Assembly: GCF_002929295.1 (NCBI RefSeq)
Contig: NZ_PJIM01000002.1
Coordinates: 1,074,191-1,138,190 of the forward strand
Origin: Arthrobacter sp. SX1312
GTDB lineage: Bacteria; Actinomycetota; Actinomycetes; Actinomycetales; Micrococcaceae
Length of the DNA stretch: 64,000 nucleotides
Direction of reading: 5' to 3'
Positions 1-6,592 of this stretch are shown one piece after another (the first letter of the stretch is position 1; each line of letters opens with the position of its first letter). A model generated the notes under the pieces. That model made no database searches and was not told where the DNA came from. It was given only the letters and a program-made list of their open reading frames with translations. The position numbers and the translations under genes are program-made.

Positions 1-1
1 G

Positions 2-277
2 AGCGTGCAGGGACTCTCACCCGTGCTCGTCAACAACATCTACGGCGCGGACCCCCGGCCCCTGCAGATCTACAGCCTCGCGGCCAACGTGCAGCAGGGG
101 AACTCGGGCGGTCCGCTGCTGGACCCCCAGGGTCGGGTGGCGGGCGTCGTCTTCGCGAAGTCCACGGCGGACGCGCCCGTGGGCTACGCCCTCTCCCTCG
201 CGGAACTGCGCCCCATCGCCGAGAGCGCCGGGGGTCTGGACGACACCGTCTCCGCAGGACAGTGCACACGCGGATAG
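2..277 (+). CDS. MarP-type periplasmic serine protease, C-terminal end (partial)
   Basis: This is the last 91 codons of a trypsin-like serine protease whose start lies left of the window. The visible part carries the active-site motif GNSGGP in a VQQGNSGGPLLD context, followed by the beta-barrel end 'GVVFAKS...VGYALSL', typical of the actinobacterial MarP family (CvpA-like membrane domain plus chymotrypsin-fold protease; Rv3671c in M. tuberculosis, needed for acid and oxidative stress resistance). The membrane domain and the His and Asp of the triad are outside the window. The frame ends at a TAG. The family call is strong for the protease domain; calling it MarP is inference from motif style and from the M. 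tuberculosis neighbours nth, NUDIX and acs that also occur in this window. Confidence 0.8.
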   Translation, partial: SVQGLSPVLVNNIYGADPRPLQIYSLAANVQQGNSGGPLLDPQGRVAGVVFAKSTADAPVGYALSLAELRPIAESAGGLDDTVSAGQCTRG

Positions 278-296
278 GCGCCTGACCCGGACGGCG

Positions 297-1301
297 TCAG
301 AGCCAGGCGATGGACTGCCCGTGCGGACCCGTACGGGCCACCGACCGGCCGTTGTGCTGCAGCACGAACAGGCCGTCCCGCTCGCCGGGCGCCGGCTGCA
401 TGGCGCCGGGCACGCCGGTCAGGGTGCGGTGGCCCTCGTGGGACAGCCAGTGCACCGGGCGGTCCCGGTCCGCCGCCAGCCTGAGCATGGTGCCCGCGAA
501 GCGGTCCCGGCCGGCCTGGTCGAGATAGGCGAGCACCGCACTGTGGAACACGACGACGACGGCGTCCTGCGGCGCGCGCTCGACGAGCGGCTCGATGTGG
601 TCGTTCAGGTCACCGCGGACGAGCAGCGGCGGATCGGCGCGGACCACGCCGAGGGCGGCGCGGAGCCGCTCGGCGCGGAAGCCGTGCTCCGGCCAGACGA
701 GCGACTCGAGCCATCGGACGTCGTCCTCGTCCCGGGCGTCGAGGGGATTCAGGTCGATCCCGGCCCGCCAGACGACCTCCGGCAGCCGCGAGGGCAGCGG
801 CACGTCCCCGGACACGGCGCATTCGAGGGGAGGGACCGGCGAGCCGCTGCCCGGTTCGAGCACCGGCCCCGGGGTGTAGGAGTACGCGTACCGGTCGGGG
901 TAGAGGCAGGCGCCGGCCGATGCTCCGACCTCGATGAGGGCGAGCGGCCGGCCCTCCTCCGCGCTGATGGCGGCGAGGAGCGGAAGCAGGACCGCACACC
1001 GCCCCGCTTCATTGGTCTGGGTGGTCCGGCTCTCCATGACCGCACGGATGGACGACCACTCGGCGAGGACGAAGGAGCGGAAGGCGGAGTAGTCCCCGAG
1101 GGGCACCCCGACGAAGCGCGTCGCACCGAGGAACAGGACCGGCTGGCGGCGGTGGGGTGGCAGGGTGTCGAGGCGGGCGAGGATGTCGCCGTCGTCGCTG
1201 ATCCCCGTGCACCACTCGTCATAGAGCGGCGAGTAGCCCCGCGCCTCCACCTCGGCGAAGCGGCGGTAGCGCTCAGCGGTGGTCGCTTCGATCTCCGTCA
1301 T
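297..1301 (-). CDS. DUF2332 family protein
   Basis: A 334-residue protein of the DUF2332 family, common in actinobacteria and without an established function. Recognisable elements are an N-terminal 'RYRRFAEVEARGYSPLYDEWC', the central 'LALIEVGASAGACLYPDRYAYSY' that resembles a glycine-rich cofactor loop, and a C-terminal 'VVVFHSAVLAYLD...WLSHEG'. Members are sometimes suspected to be SAM-dependent enzymes because of the VGASAG loop, but this is not shown. The start at 1301 is chosen because AGGAGGGCC lies just upstream; the open frame continues to 1484 without another good start. The gene is divergent from dppA and leaves about 200 bp between them. No signal peptide or membrane segment is seen. 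Confidence 0.85.
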   Translation of the reverse strand: MTEIEATTAERYRRFAEVEARGYSPLYDEWCTGISDDGDILARLDTLPPHRRQPVLFLGATRFVGVPLGDYSAFRSFVLAEWSSIRAVMESRTTQTNEAGRCAVLLPLLAAISAEEGRPLALIEVGASAGACLYPDRYAYSYTPGPVLEPGSGSPVPPLECAVSGDVPLPSRLPEVVWRAGIDLNPLDARDEDDVRWLESLVWPEHGFRAERLRAALGVVRADPPLLVRGDLNDHIEPLVERAPQDAVVVVFHSAVLAYLDQAGRDRFAGTMLRLAADRDRPVHWLSHEGHRTLTGVPGAMQPAPGERDGLFVLQHNGRSVARTGPHGQSIAWL

Positions 1302-1411
1302 CGGCCCTCCTGATCCCCGGGGGCGGTTCGCCAGGGGGACCGGCTCGCCGCACGATACCAAATCGTAACCACCGGGACCCCCGAAATGCTGTTTGTGCCC
1401 CGCCGGGAAGT

Positions 1412-1417
1412 TAGGCT
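1412..1417 (+). promoter_or_regulatory. Probable -10 box (TAGGCT) for dppA
   Basis: TAGGCT fits the actinobacterial TANNNT -10 and lies 87 nt before the dppA start in the DUF2332-dppA divergent gap. TTTGTG at 1392-1397 is a weak, closely spaced -35 candidate. A small inverted repeat ACGAT-N5-ATCGT at 1352-1366 lies further upstream and could be an operator. Inference from sequence only. Confidence 0.35.
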
Positions 1418-1504
1418 CGTCACACCTATCAGCGCGTTCGTCGTCGCGATCCCCAGGGATGCCGGCACATGCGCCAGGAATCACTCGTCACCAGGGAGCA
1501 ATAC

Positions 1505-3199
1505 ATGTCTAACCGAGGCACATCCGTGCGCGGCGCAGGTTTCGCGAGGAAACGCGCTGCGCTCACCGCCGGTATCTCCATCACCGCACTCCTGCTCACA
1601 GGCTGCGTCCAGAGCCAGCGCGAGGAGACCACCGGCGCCGAGGGGGACTCCGCCGTCGATTCCACCTTCGTCTTCGCCGCGTCCTCCGACCCGAAGTCGC
1701 TCGATCCCGCGTTCGCGAGCGACGGCGAGTCCTTCCGCGTCAGCCGGCAGATCTTCGAGGGCCTCGTCGGCGTCGAACCCGGCACCGCCGACCCCGCGCC
1801 GCTGCTCGCGGAGTCCTGGGAGACCGCCGAGGACGGCCTGTCCACGGTCTTCCAGCTGAAGGAGGGCGTCACCTTCCACGACGGCACTCCGTTCAACGCC
1901 GAGGCCGTCTGCTTCAACTTCGACCGCTGGTACAACTGGACCGGCATCCAGCAGGCGGAGTCGACGTCGTACTACTACGGGTCGCTGTTCCGCGGCTTCG
2001 CCGACAGCCCCGAGAACGCCGTCTACGAGTCCTGCGAGGCCAATGGGGACAATGAAGTCACCATCAACCTGGCCAAGCCGTTCGCCGGATTCGTCCCCGC
2101 GCTGTCGCTGCCGGCCTTCGCGATGCAGAGTCCGACGGCGCTCGAGGAGTATTCGGCCGACGAGATCGGCGGCACGGCCGAAGCCCCGTCGCTGAGCGAA
2201 TACGCCCTCGGCCACCCCGTCGGTACGGGCCCCTTCAAGTTCGATTCGTGGGACGTCGGCCAGCAGCTCGAGCTCTCGATCTACGACGAGTACTGGGGCG
2301 ACAAGGGCCAGATCACCAAGACGATCTTCCGCATCATCGACGATCCGCAGGCTCGCCGCCAGGCACTCGAGGCCGGGGACATCGACGGCTACGACCTCGT
2401 CGCTCCCGCCGACACGCAGTCCCTCGAGGACGCCGGCTACAACATCACCGCGCGCGACCCCTTCACCATCCTCTACCTGGGCATGAACCAGGCCATCCCC
2501 GAGCTCAAGGACCCGAAGGTCCGCGAGGCCATCGCCCACGCGATCGACAAGGAAGCCCTCGTGGCGCAGACCCTGCCCGAAGGCACCAAGGTCGCCACGC
2601 AGTTCATCCCCGACGTCGTCGACGGGTACAACGAGGACGTCACCACCTACGACTTCGACCCCGAGCGCGCCAAGGAACTGCTCGCCGAGGCGGGCTACCC
2701 CGACGGCTTCGAGGTGACGTTCAACTACCCGACGAACGTCTCCCGTCCGTACATGCCGACACCGGAGCAGGTCTTCACCAACCTGCAGGCCCAGCTCGCG
2801 GACGTCGGCATCACGGTGGAGCCCGCTCCCGCCGCCTGGTCCCCCGATTACCTGAACCAGGTCCAGGCGACACCCGACCACGGCCTGCACCTGCTGGGCT
2901 GGACCGGCGACTACAACGACACCGACAACTTCATCGGCGTCTTCTTCGGCCAGGAGAAGCAGGAGTTCGGCTTCGACAACCCCGAGCTGTTCGCGGCCCT
3001 CGACGAGGCCCGTGGGATGAGCGATCGTGACGAGCAGACCGAGAAGTACAAGGAGATCAACGAGCAGATCGCCGAGTTCAATCCGGCCATCCCGCTCGCC
3101 CACCCCGCTCCGTCGCTGGCCTTCGCGCCGCGCGTCACCTCCTACCCGGCGAGCCCCGTCAACGACGAGGTCTTCACGGACATCGAGCTGAGCGAGTAG
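1505..3199 (+). CDS. dppA: Peptide ABC transporter substrate-binding lipoprotein
   Basis: A 564-residue solute-binding protein of the SBP_bac_5 (DppA/OppA) family. The N-terminus has a basic stretch, a hydrophobic core and a lipobox LLTGC with Cys34 as the predicted lipidation site, so the mature protein is anchored outside the membrane. Family hallmarks are 'SLDPAFASDGESF..RQIFEGLV', 'GTGPFKFDSWDVGQQLEL' and 'VREAIAHAIDKEALV'. It should deliver peptides (or, as reported for M. tuberculosis DppA, haem) to DppBC. The start is the ATG preceded by AGGGAG. Permease genes dppB and dppC follow; a hairpin at 3210-3251 separates dppA from dppB and may let the binding protein be made in excess. The family is certain; the substrate is not readable from sequence. 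Confidence 0.93.
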   Translation: MSNRGTSVRGAGFARKRAALTAGISITALLLTGCVQSQREETTGAEGDSAVDSTFVFAASSDPKSLDPAFASDGESFRVSRQIFEGLVGVEPGTADPAPLLAESWETAEDGLSTVFQLKEGVTFHDGTPFNAEAVCFNFDRWYNWTGIQQAESTSYYYGSLFRGFADSPENAVYESCEANGDNEVTINLAKPFAGFVPALSLPAFAMQSPTALEEYSADEIGGTAEAPSLSEYALGHPVGTGPFKFDSWDVGQQLELSIYDEYWGDKGQITKTIFRIIDDPQARRQALEAGDIDGYDLVAPADTQSLEDAGYNITARDPFTILYLGMNQAIPELKDPKVREAIAHAIDKEALVAQTLPEGTKVATQFIPDVVDGYNEDVTTYDFDPERAKELLAEAGYPDGFEVTFNYPTNVSRPYMPTPEQVFTNLQAQLADVGITVEPAPAAWSPDYLNQVQATPDHGLHLLGWTGDYNDTDNFIGVFFGQEKQEFGFDNPELFAALDEARGMSDRDEQTEKYKEINEQIAEFNPAIPLAHPAPSLAFAPRVTSYPASPVNDEVFTDIELSE

Positions 3200-3209
3200 C
3201 AGTACCACG

Positions 3210-3251
3210 CAGCGCGGGCCGGCCACTGATCCCGGTGGTCGGCCCGCGCTG
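3210..3251. terminator. Intercistronic hairpin between dppA and dppB
   Basis: A 17-bp stem (arms 3210-3226 and 3235-3251, one G.U pair, 8-nt loop) lies just after the dppA stop. There is no T-run. It is a plausible attenuator or 3'-end stabiliser that would keep dppA mRNA above dppBC mRNA, as in many binding-protein operons. Confidence 0.6.
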
Positions 3252-3295
3252 TCCTACCCCCGCCCGGCATCCCGGTTCACCCGGAAGGATCCCCA

Positions 3296-4300
3296 GTGTT
3301 ACGCGTCATCGGTAAGCGGCTAGCCCTGCTCATCCCCACCCTGTTCGGCCTGTCCGTCCTGCTGTTCCTGTGGGTGCGCAATCTCCCGGGCGGCCCGGCC
3401 ACCGCCCTCCTCGGGGAGAAGGCCACCCCGGAAGCCATCGCCCGGATCAACGAGCTGTACGGGTTCGACCGCCCTCTGATCACCCAGTACCTGACCTACA
3501 TGGGCAAGCTGCTCCAGGGGGACTTCGGGGTCTCGATCAACACCGGGCGCCCCGTGCTCGAGGAGTTCGCCACCCGGTTCCCGGCCACCGTCGAACTGAC
3601 GATCGTCGCCCTGATCTTCGCCATCGGCGTCGGCGTGCCCCTCGGGTACCTCGCGGCGCGGCACAACGGCCGGTTCATCGACCACAGCTCGGTGGTCCTC
3701 AGCCTGATCGGCATCACGGTGCCGGTCTTCTTCCTCGCGTTCATCCTCAAGTACCTGTTCGCGATCCAGTGGTCGCTCCTGCCGCCGGACGGCCGGCAGG
3801 ACCCGCGGATGGACGCCACGCACTACACGCAGTTCTACGTGCTGGACGGCCTGCTGACGGGCGAGTACGACGCCGCCTGGGACGCCTTCCTGCACCTGAT
3901 CCTGCCCGCGCTCGCCCTCGGCACCATCCCGCTGGCGATCATCGTCCGCATCACGCGCGCCTCGGTCCTGGAGGTGCAGAACGCCGACTACGTGCGCACC
4001 GCCCGCGCCAAGGGACTCAGGGAGAGCACCATCCGCGGCAGCTTCATCCTGCGGAACGCGATGCTCCCCGTCGTCACGACCATCGGCCTCCAGCTGGGCC
4101 TGCTCATCTCCGGTGCGGTGCTGACCGAGACGGTCTTCGCCTTCAACGGCATCGGCCGGTTCCTGCGGGACGCCATCTTCGGGCTCGACTACCCCGTCCT
4201 CCAGGGCTTCATCATCTTCATCGCCGTCCTCTACGCGCTCATCAACCTGATCGTCGACCTCTCCTACTCCGTCATCGACCCGAGGGTGCGTGTGCAATGA
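3296..4300 (+). CDS. dppB: Peptide ABC transporter permease DppB
   Basis: A 334-residue inner-membrane permease of the DppB/OppB group. It has an N-terminal transmembrane helix (about residues 10-30), a family-typical external segment 'GEKATPEAIARINELYGFDRPLITQYLTYMGKLLQGDFG', and five further helices. The EAA loop that contacts the ATPase is visible as 'YVRTARAKGLRE', about residues 230-245. The GTG start at 3296 is preceded by GGAAGG. Its last codons overlap the dppC start (ATGA), so the two permeases are translationally coupled. It should form a heterodimer with DppC and take peptides from the lipoprotein encoded upstream. Confidence 0.93.
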   Translation: MLRVIGKRLALLIPTLFGLSVLLFLWVRNLPGGPATALLGEKATPEAIARINELYGFDRPLITQYLTYMGKLLQGDFGVSINTGRPVLEEFATRFPATVELTIVALIFAIGVGVPLGYLAARHNGRFIDHSSVVLSLIGITVPVFFLAFILKYLFAIQWSLLPPDGRQDPRMDATHYTQFYVLDGLLTGEYDAAWDAFLHLILPALALGTIPLAIIVRITRASVLEVQNADYVRTARAKGLRESTIRGSFILRNAMLPVVTTIGLQLGLLISGAVLTETVFAFNGIGRFLRDAIFGLDYPVLQGFIIFIAVLYALINLIVDLSYSVIDPRVRVQ

Positions 4301-5238
4301 GTACCATCCTGCCCCCCGCCGCCGGCGGCTCCGTGGCCCCGAACGATCCCGCCGTCGACACCGGGCGCGGCACGGGTCTGTGGAAGGACGCCTACCTCCG
4401 GCTGCGCCGGAACCCGCAGGCGATCGTCGGCGCCGTCATCATCGGGCTCTTCCTCCTCGTGGCCATCCTCGCGCCGATCCTCGCGCCCTACGGCGGCGAC
4501 GAACTCCCGGGACGCACGTCGATCACCCCCACCACCATTCCGGGTCCGGGCGAGATCGACGGATTCCCGCTGGGACTGGACCGCTTCGGCGGGGACGTCC
4601 TCAGCAAGCTCATCTGGGGCGCCCGCGCATCGCTGCTGATCGGCGTCGTCTCGACGGCGCTCGGCCTCGCGGGCGGGATGCTGCTCGGCGTCCTGGCCGG
4701 GGGCCTCGGCGGCTGGGTGGACAGCGCGATCATGCGGTTCGTGGACATCCTGCTGTCCGTCCCCAGCCTCCTCCTCGCCGTCAGCATCGCCGCGATGCTG
4801 GGCCAGAGCACCTACGCGATCATGATCGCCATCGGCGTCTCGCAGATCCCCATCTTCGCGCGGCTCCTGCGCTCGACGATGCTGTCGCAGCGGGGTGCCG
4901 ACTACATCCTGGCGGCGCAGACCCTCGGCCTCAGCCGCCGGACGATCACGATGAGCCACCTGCTGCCGAACAGCATGGGTCCCGTGATCGTGCAGGCCAC
5001 CCTTAGCCTCGCCACCGCCGTGATCGACGCCGCCGCGCTGGCCTACCTCGGCCTCGGTGGCGGGCTGCCGCAGACCGCCGAATGGGGGCGCATGCTCACC
5101 TACGCGCAGGTCGAACTCGCCGTCGCTCCGCAGCTCGCCTTCCTCCCGGGTGCGTGCATCGTCATCACGGCGCTGGGCTTCACCCTGCTGGGGGAGTCGC
5201 TGCGCGAGGCCCTCGACCCGAAGACCCGCAAGAAGTAG
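4297..5238 (+). CDS. dppC: Peptide ABC transporter permease DppC
   Basis: A 313-residue permease of the DppC/OppC group. The cytoplasmic N-terminus with 'KDAYLRLRRNPQAIVGAVII' leads into the first helix (about residues 45-65), followed by the conserved 'FPLGLDRFGGDVLSKLIWGARASLLIGVVST'. The EAA motif is 'ADYILAAQTLGLSRR', about residues 200-214. It starts inside the last codon of dppB (ATGA overlap). The stop is followed by a strong terminator hairpin, so the transcription unit dppABC ends here without its ATPase; the matching fused ATPase gene lies 2.8 kb away on the other strand (8072-9916). Confidence 0.93.
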   Translation: MSTILPPAAGGSVAPNDPAVDTGRGTGLWKDAYLRLRRNPQAIVGAVIIGLFLLVAILAPILAPYGGDELPGRTSITPTTIPGPGEIDGFPLGLDRFGGDVLSKLIWGARASLLIGVVSTALGLAGGMLLGVLAGGLGGWVDSAIMRFVDILLSVPSLLLAVSIAAMLGQSTYAIMIAIGVSQIPIFARLLRSTMLSQRGADYILAAQTLGLSRRTITMSHLLPNSMGPVIVQATLSLATAVIDAAALAYLGLGGGLPQTAEWGRMLTYAQVELAVAPQLAFLPGACIVITALGFTLLGESLREALDPKTRKK

Positions 5239-5256
5239 GCCGTCCGCCGCAGGACA

Positions 5257-5310
5257 CGGGACGCGGGAGCGGCCACCAGCCCCCGGGCCGGTGGCCGCTC
5301 CCGCGTCCCG
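5257..5310. terminator. Strong bidirectional terminator after dppC
   Basis: A perfect 21-bp stem (5257-5277 with 5290-5310) with a 12-nt loop sits between the convergent dppC and DUF5996 genes. The length and position support a terminator for both strands, although no T-tract follows. Confidence 0.85.
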
Positions 5311-5315
5311 GCCGG

Positions 5316-6290
5316 TCAGCGGGCGTGCACGTCCAGCCGCTGAGGGTCCGTCAGGAGTCCGCCGTCCCAGCCGCCCGTCGTCGCGGCGGCGTCGTACGTG
5401 GCGCGCAGGAAGGCGAGCAGCACCGCATCCGGGTCGGTGGCCGTGCGGACGGCCTCGTAGGGCAGCAGGAACTGGCTGAACTCCGCACTGTAGAACGCAC
5501 CCTCGACGTCGACGGGCGCGTCGCGGTACCCCTCGGGTTCGGGGTAGGCGTACGAGTAGAAGGCACCTTCCTCGCCGCCGCCGGGCCAGAACCCGCAGCT
5601 CGAGAGTTCGTGGGAGTAACCCTCCTCCATGACCCAGTCCGCGCAGTTCGGGGCGCCCCCGGGGTGGATGGGCGCGGGCCTTCCGGAGAACCGTGTGCAG
5701 GCGAGGTCCATGCCTCCCCAGAAGAAGTGCACGGGGCTCACCTTGCCGAGGAACTCGGCCCTGAAGCGCGTGAGGACCCGCTCGGCCTGGATGAGCTGGC
5801 GCCAGAACGCCGTCACGGCGGCGGGATCGTAGGACGCGTGCCCGTGGTCCTCGGCGAAGGGCACCGCCGGATCCACCTCCGTCGGGACCGGCCGGATCGG
5901 TGCGTCGATCCCCACGCCGGCCAGCGCCGCGATGGTCCGCTCATGGAATCGGGCGACGGACTGCGGCTCGAGGGGGACGCTGCGATCCTCACCCGAACTG
6001 GTGCGCACCAGCAGCCGGTGGTGCACGACGTCGAACTCCAGGTCGAACATGCCGTTGCCGTAGGGGATCGACGACGTCGCCCAGCCTCGCGGCGTCACGT
6101 AGAACGGCACCTGCCACCAGTGGTTGACCAGGGGAGCGTGGGCCATCCGGACCTTGCCGACGACCTGGAGCCACATGTGCAGTGTCGCCCGGGTGTCCTG
6201 CCAGTCCTCGACCCGGAGCGCGGGCCAGCCGCCCGCCGTCGTCGTCCCGCCCGCCGTCGTCGTCCCGCTCATCGTGCCGTGCCCGCGCAT
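5316..6290 (-). CDS. DUF5996 family protein
   Basis: A 324-residue cytosolic protein of the DUF5996 family, frequent in actinobacteria and of unknown function. Typical segments are 'WPALRVEDWQDTRATLHMWLQVVGKVRMAHAPLVNHWWQVPFYVT' near the N-terminus (read in pieces), 'YGNGMFDLEFDVVHH' and 'PVHFFWGGMDLACTRFSGR' in the middle, and 'SHELSSCGFWPGG' later, rich in Trp, His and Tyr that could line a metal or ligand site. The start at 6290 has GGGAG upstream; a second ATG at 6272 is possible. It is divergent from the retron unit, with 302 bp between the start codons, and convergent with dppC. Its place between dppC and the retron suggests it may have arrived or been trapped with the rearrangement, but a functional tie to the retron is not supported. 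Confidence 0.85.
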   Translation of the reverse strand: MRGHGTMSGTTTAGGTTTAGGWPALRVEDWQDTRATLHMWLQVVGKVRMAHAPLVNHWWQVPFYVTPRGWATSSIPYGNGMFDLEFDVVHHRLLVRTSSGEDRSVPLEPQSVARFHERTIAALAGVGIDAPIRPVPTEVDPAVPFAEDHGHASYDPAAVTAFWRQLIQAERVLTRFRAEFLGKVSPVHFFWGGMDLACTRFSGRPAPIHPGGAPNCADWVMEEGYSHELSSCGFWPGGGEEGAFYSYAYPEPEGYRDAPVDVEGAFYSAEFSQFLLPYEAVRTATDPDAVLLAFLRATYDAAATTGGWDGGLLTDPQRLDVHAR

Positions 6291-6378
6291 GGTGGCTCCC
6301 GTCGTCGTGTGCCGCCAATCTATGTGCCCGGCCGGGTGCCCGTACAGGGAGGGACGACGCCCGGCCCGGGCCGCTTGC

Positions 6379-6384
6379 TAGGGT
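6379..6384 (+). promoter_or_regulatory. Extended -10 promoter for the candidate retron transcript
   Basis: TAGGGT preceded by TGC (TGCTAGGGT) is an extended -10 box; no clear -35 is seen. A start 6-8 nt downstream would be at about 6390-6392, essentially at the first base of the a1 arm (6389) of the inverted repeat that defines the candidate msr-msd RNA. The same transcript would continue into the RT gene. Confidence 0.55.
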
Positions 6385-6388
6385 GGCA

Positions 6389-6552
6389 GCGACGGACCCC
6401 GGTCGAGGCGGGACGTGCATGCCGTGCGCGTTCCTCTCCGGGGCCACCCCGGGGTACGCAGACCGACCAGCACAGGGCGCCTCAGGCGCCCGACTGCGCT
6501 CCGCGCAGCTCAGCGCCCGAACAAGAGGGACAGGTCGGCCGGGGTCCGTCGC
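6389..6552 (+). ncRNA. Candidate retron msr-msd RNA bounded by a1/a2 inverted repeat
   Basis: An 18-nt arm GCGACGGACCCCGGTCGA at 6389-6406 pairs with TCGGCCGGGGTCCGTCGC at 6535-6552: 17 Watson-Crick pairs and one G.U, with 14 consecutive perfect pairs at the outer end. Outside it TGG (6384-6386) can pair with CCA (6553-6555). The 128 nt between the arms hold three tight hairpins with 3-nt loops: CCGGGG-CCA-CCCCGG (6438-6452, extendable by GCGT/ACGC), GGGCGCC-TCA-GGCGCCC (6475-6491) and CTGCGC-TCC-GCGCAG (6494-6508). In retrons a1 and a2 pair so that msr and msd are juxtaposed, and the RT primes from a G next to a1; G6407, directly after the arm, is the obvious branch candidate, as in Ec86 where the branch G follows a1. 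The msd would be the part before a2, roughly 6470-6534. The RNA ends 40 nt before the RT start. The fold is seen; the function is inferred. Confidence 0.7.
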
Positions 6553-6592
6553 CCAGCCGCGGGGCGGCACGTGCGGGTTCGGAGGGGGAGCC

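Noticed and set aside
1352-1366. ACGAT-N5-ATCGT inverted repeat between DUF2332 and dppA
   Set aside because: Only 5-bp arms and no link to a known regulator, so it is not called as an operator.
6182-6592. Upstream extension of the RT reading frame to 6182
   Set aside because: The frame is open by chance. The ATG at 6593 has an excellent Shine-Dalgarno, and the upstream part coincides with the structured RNA and the antisense of DUF5996.
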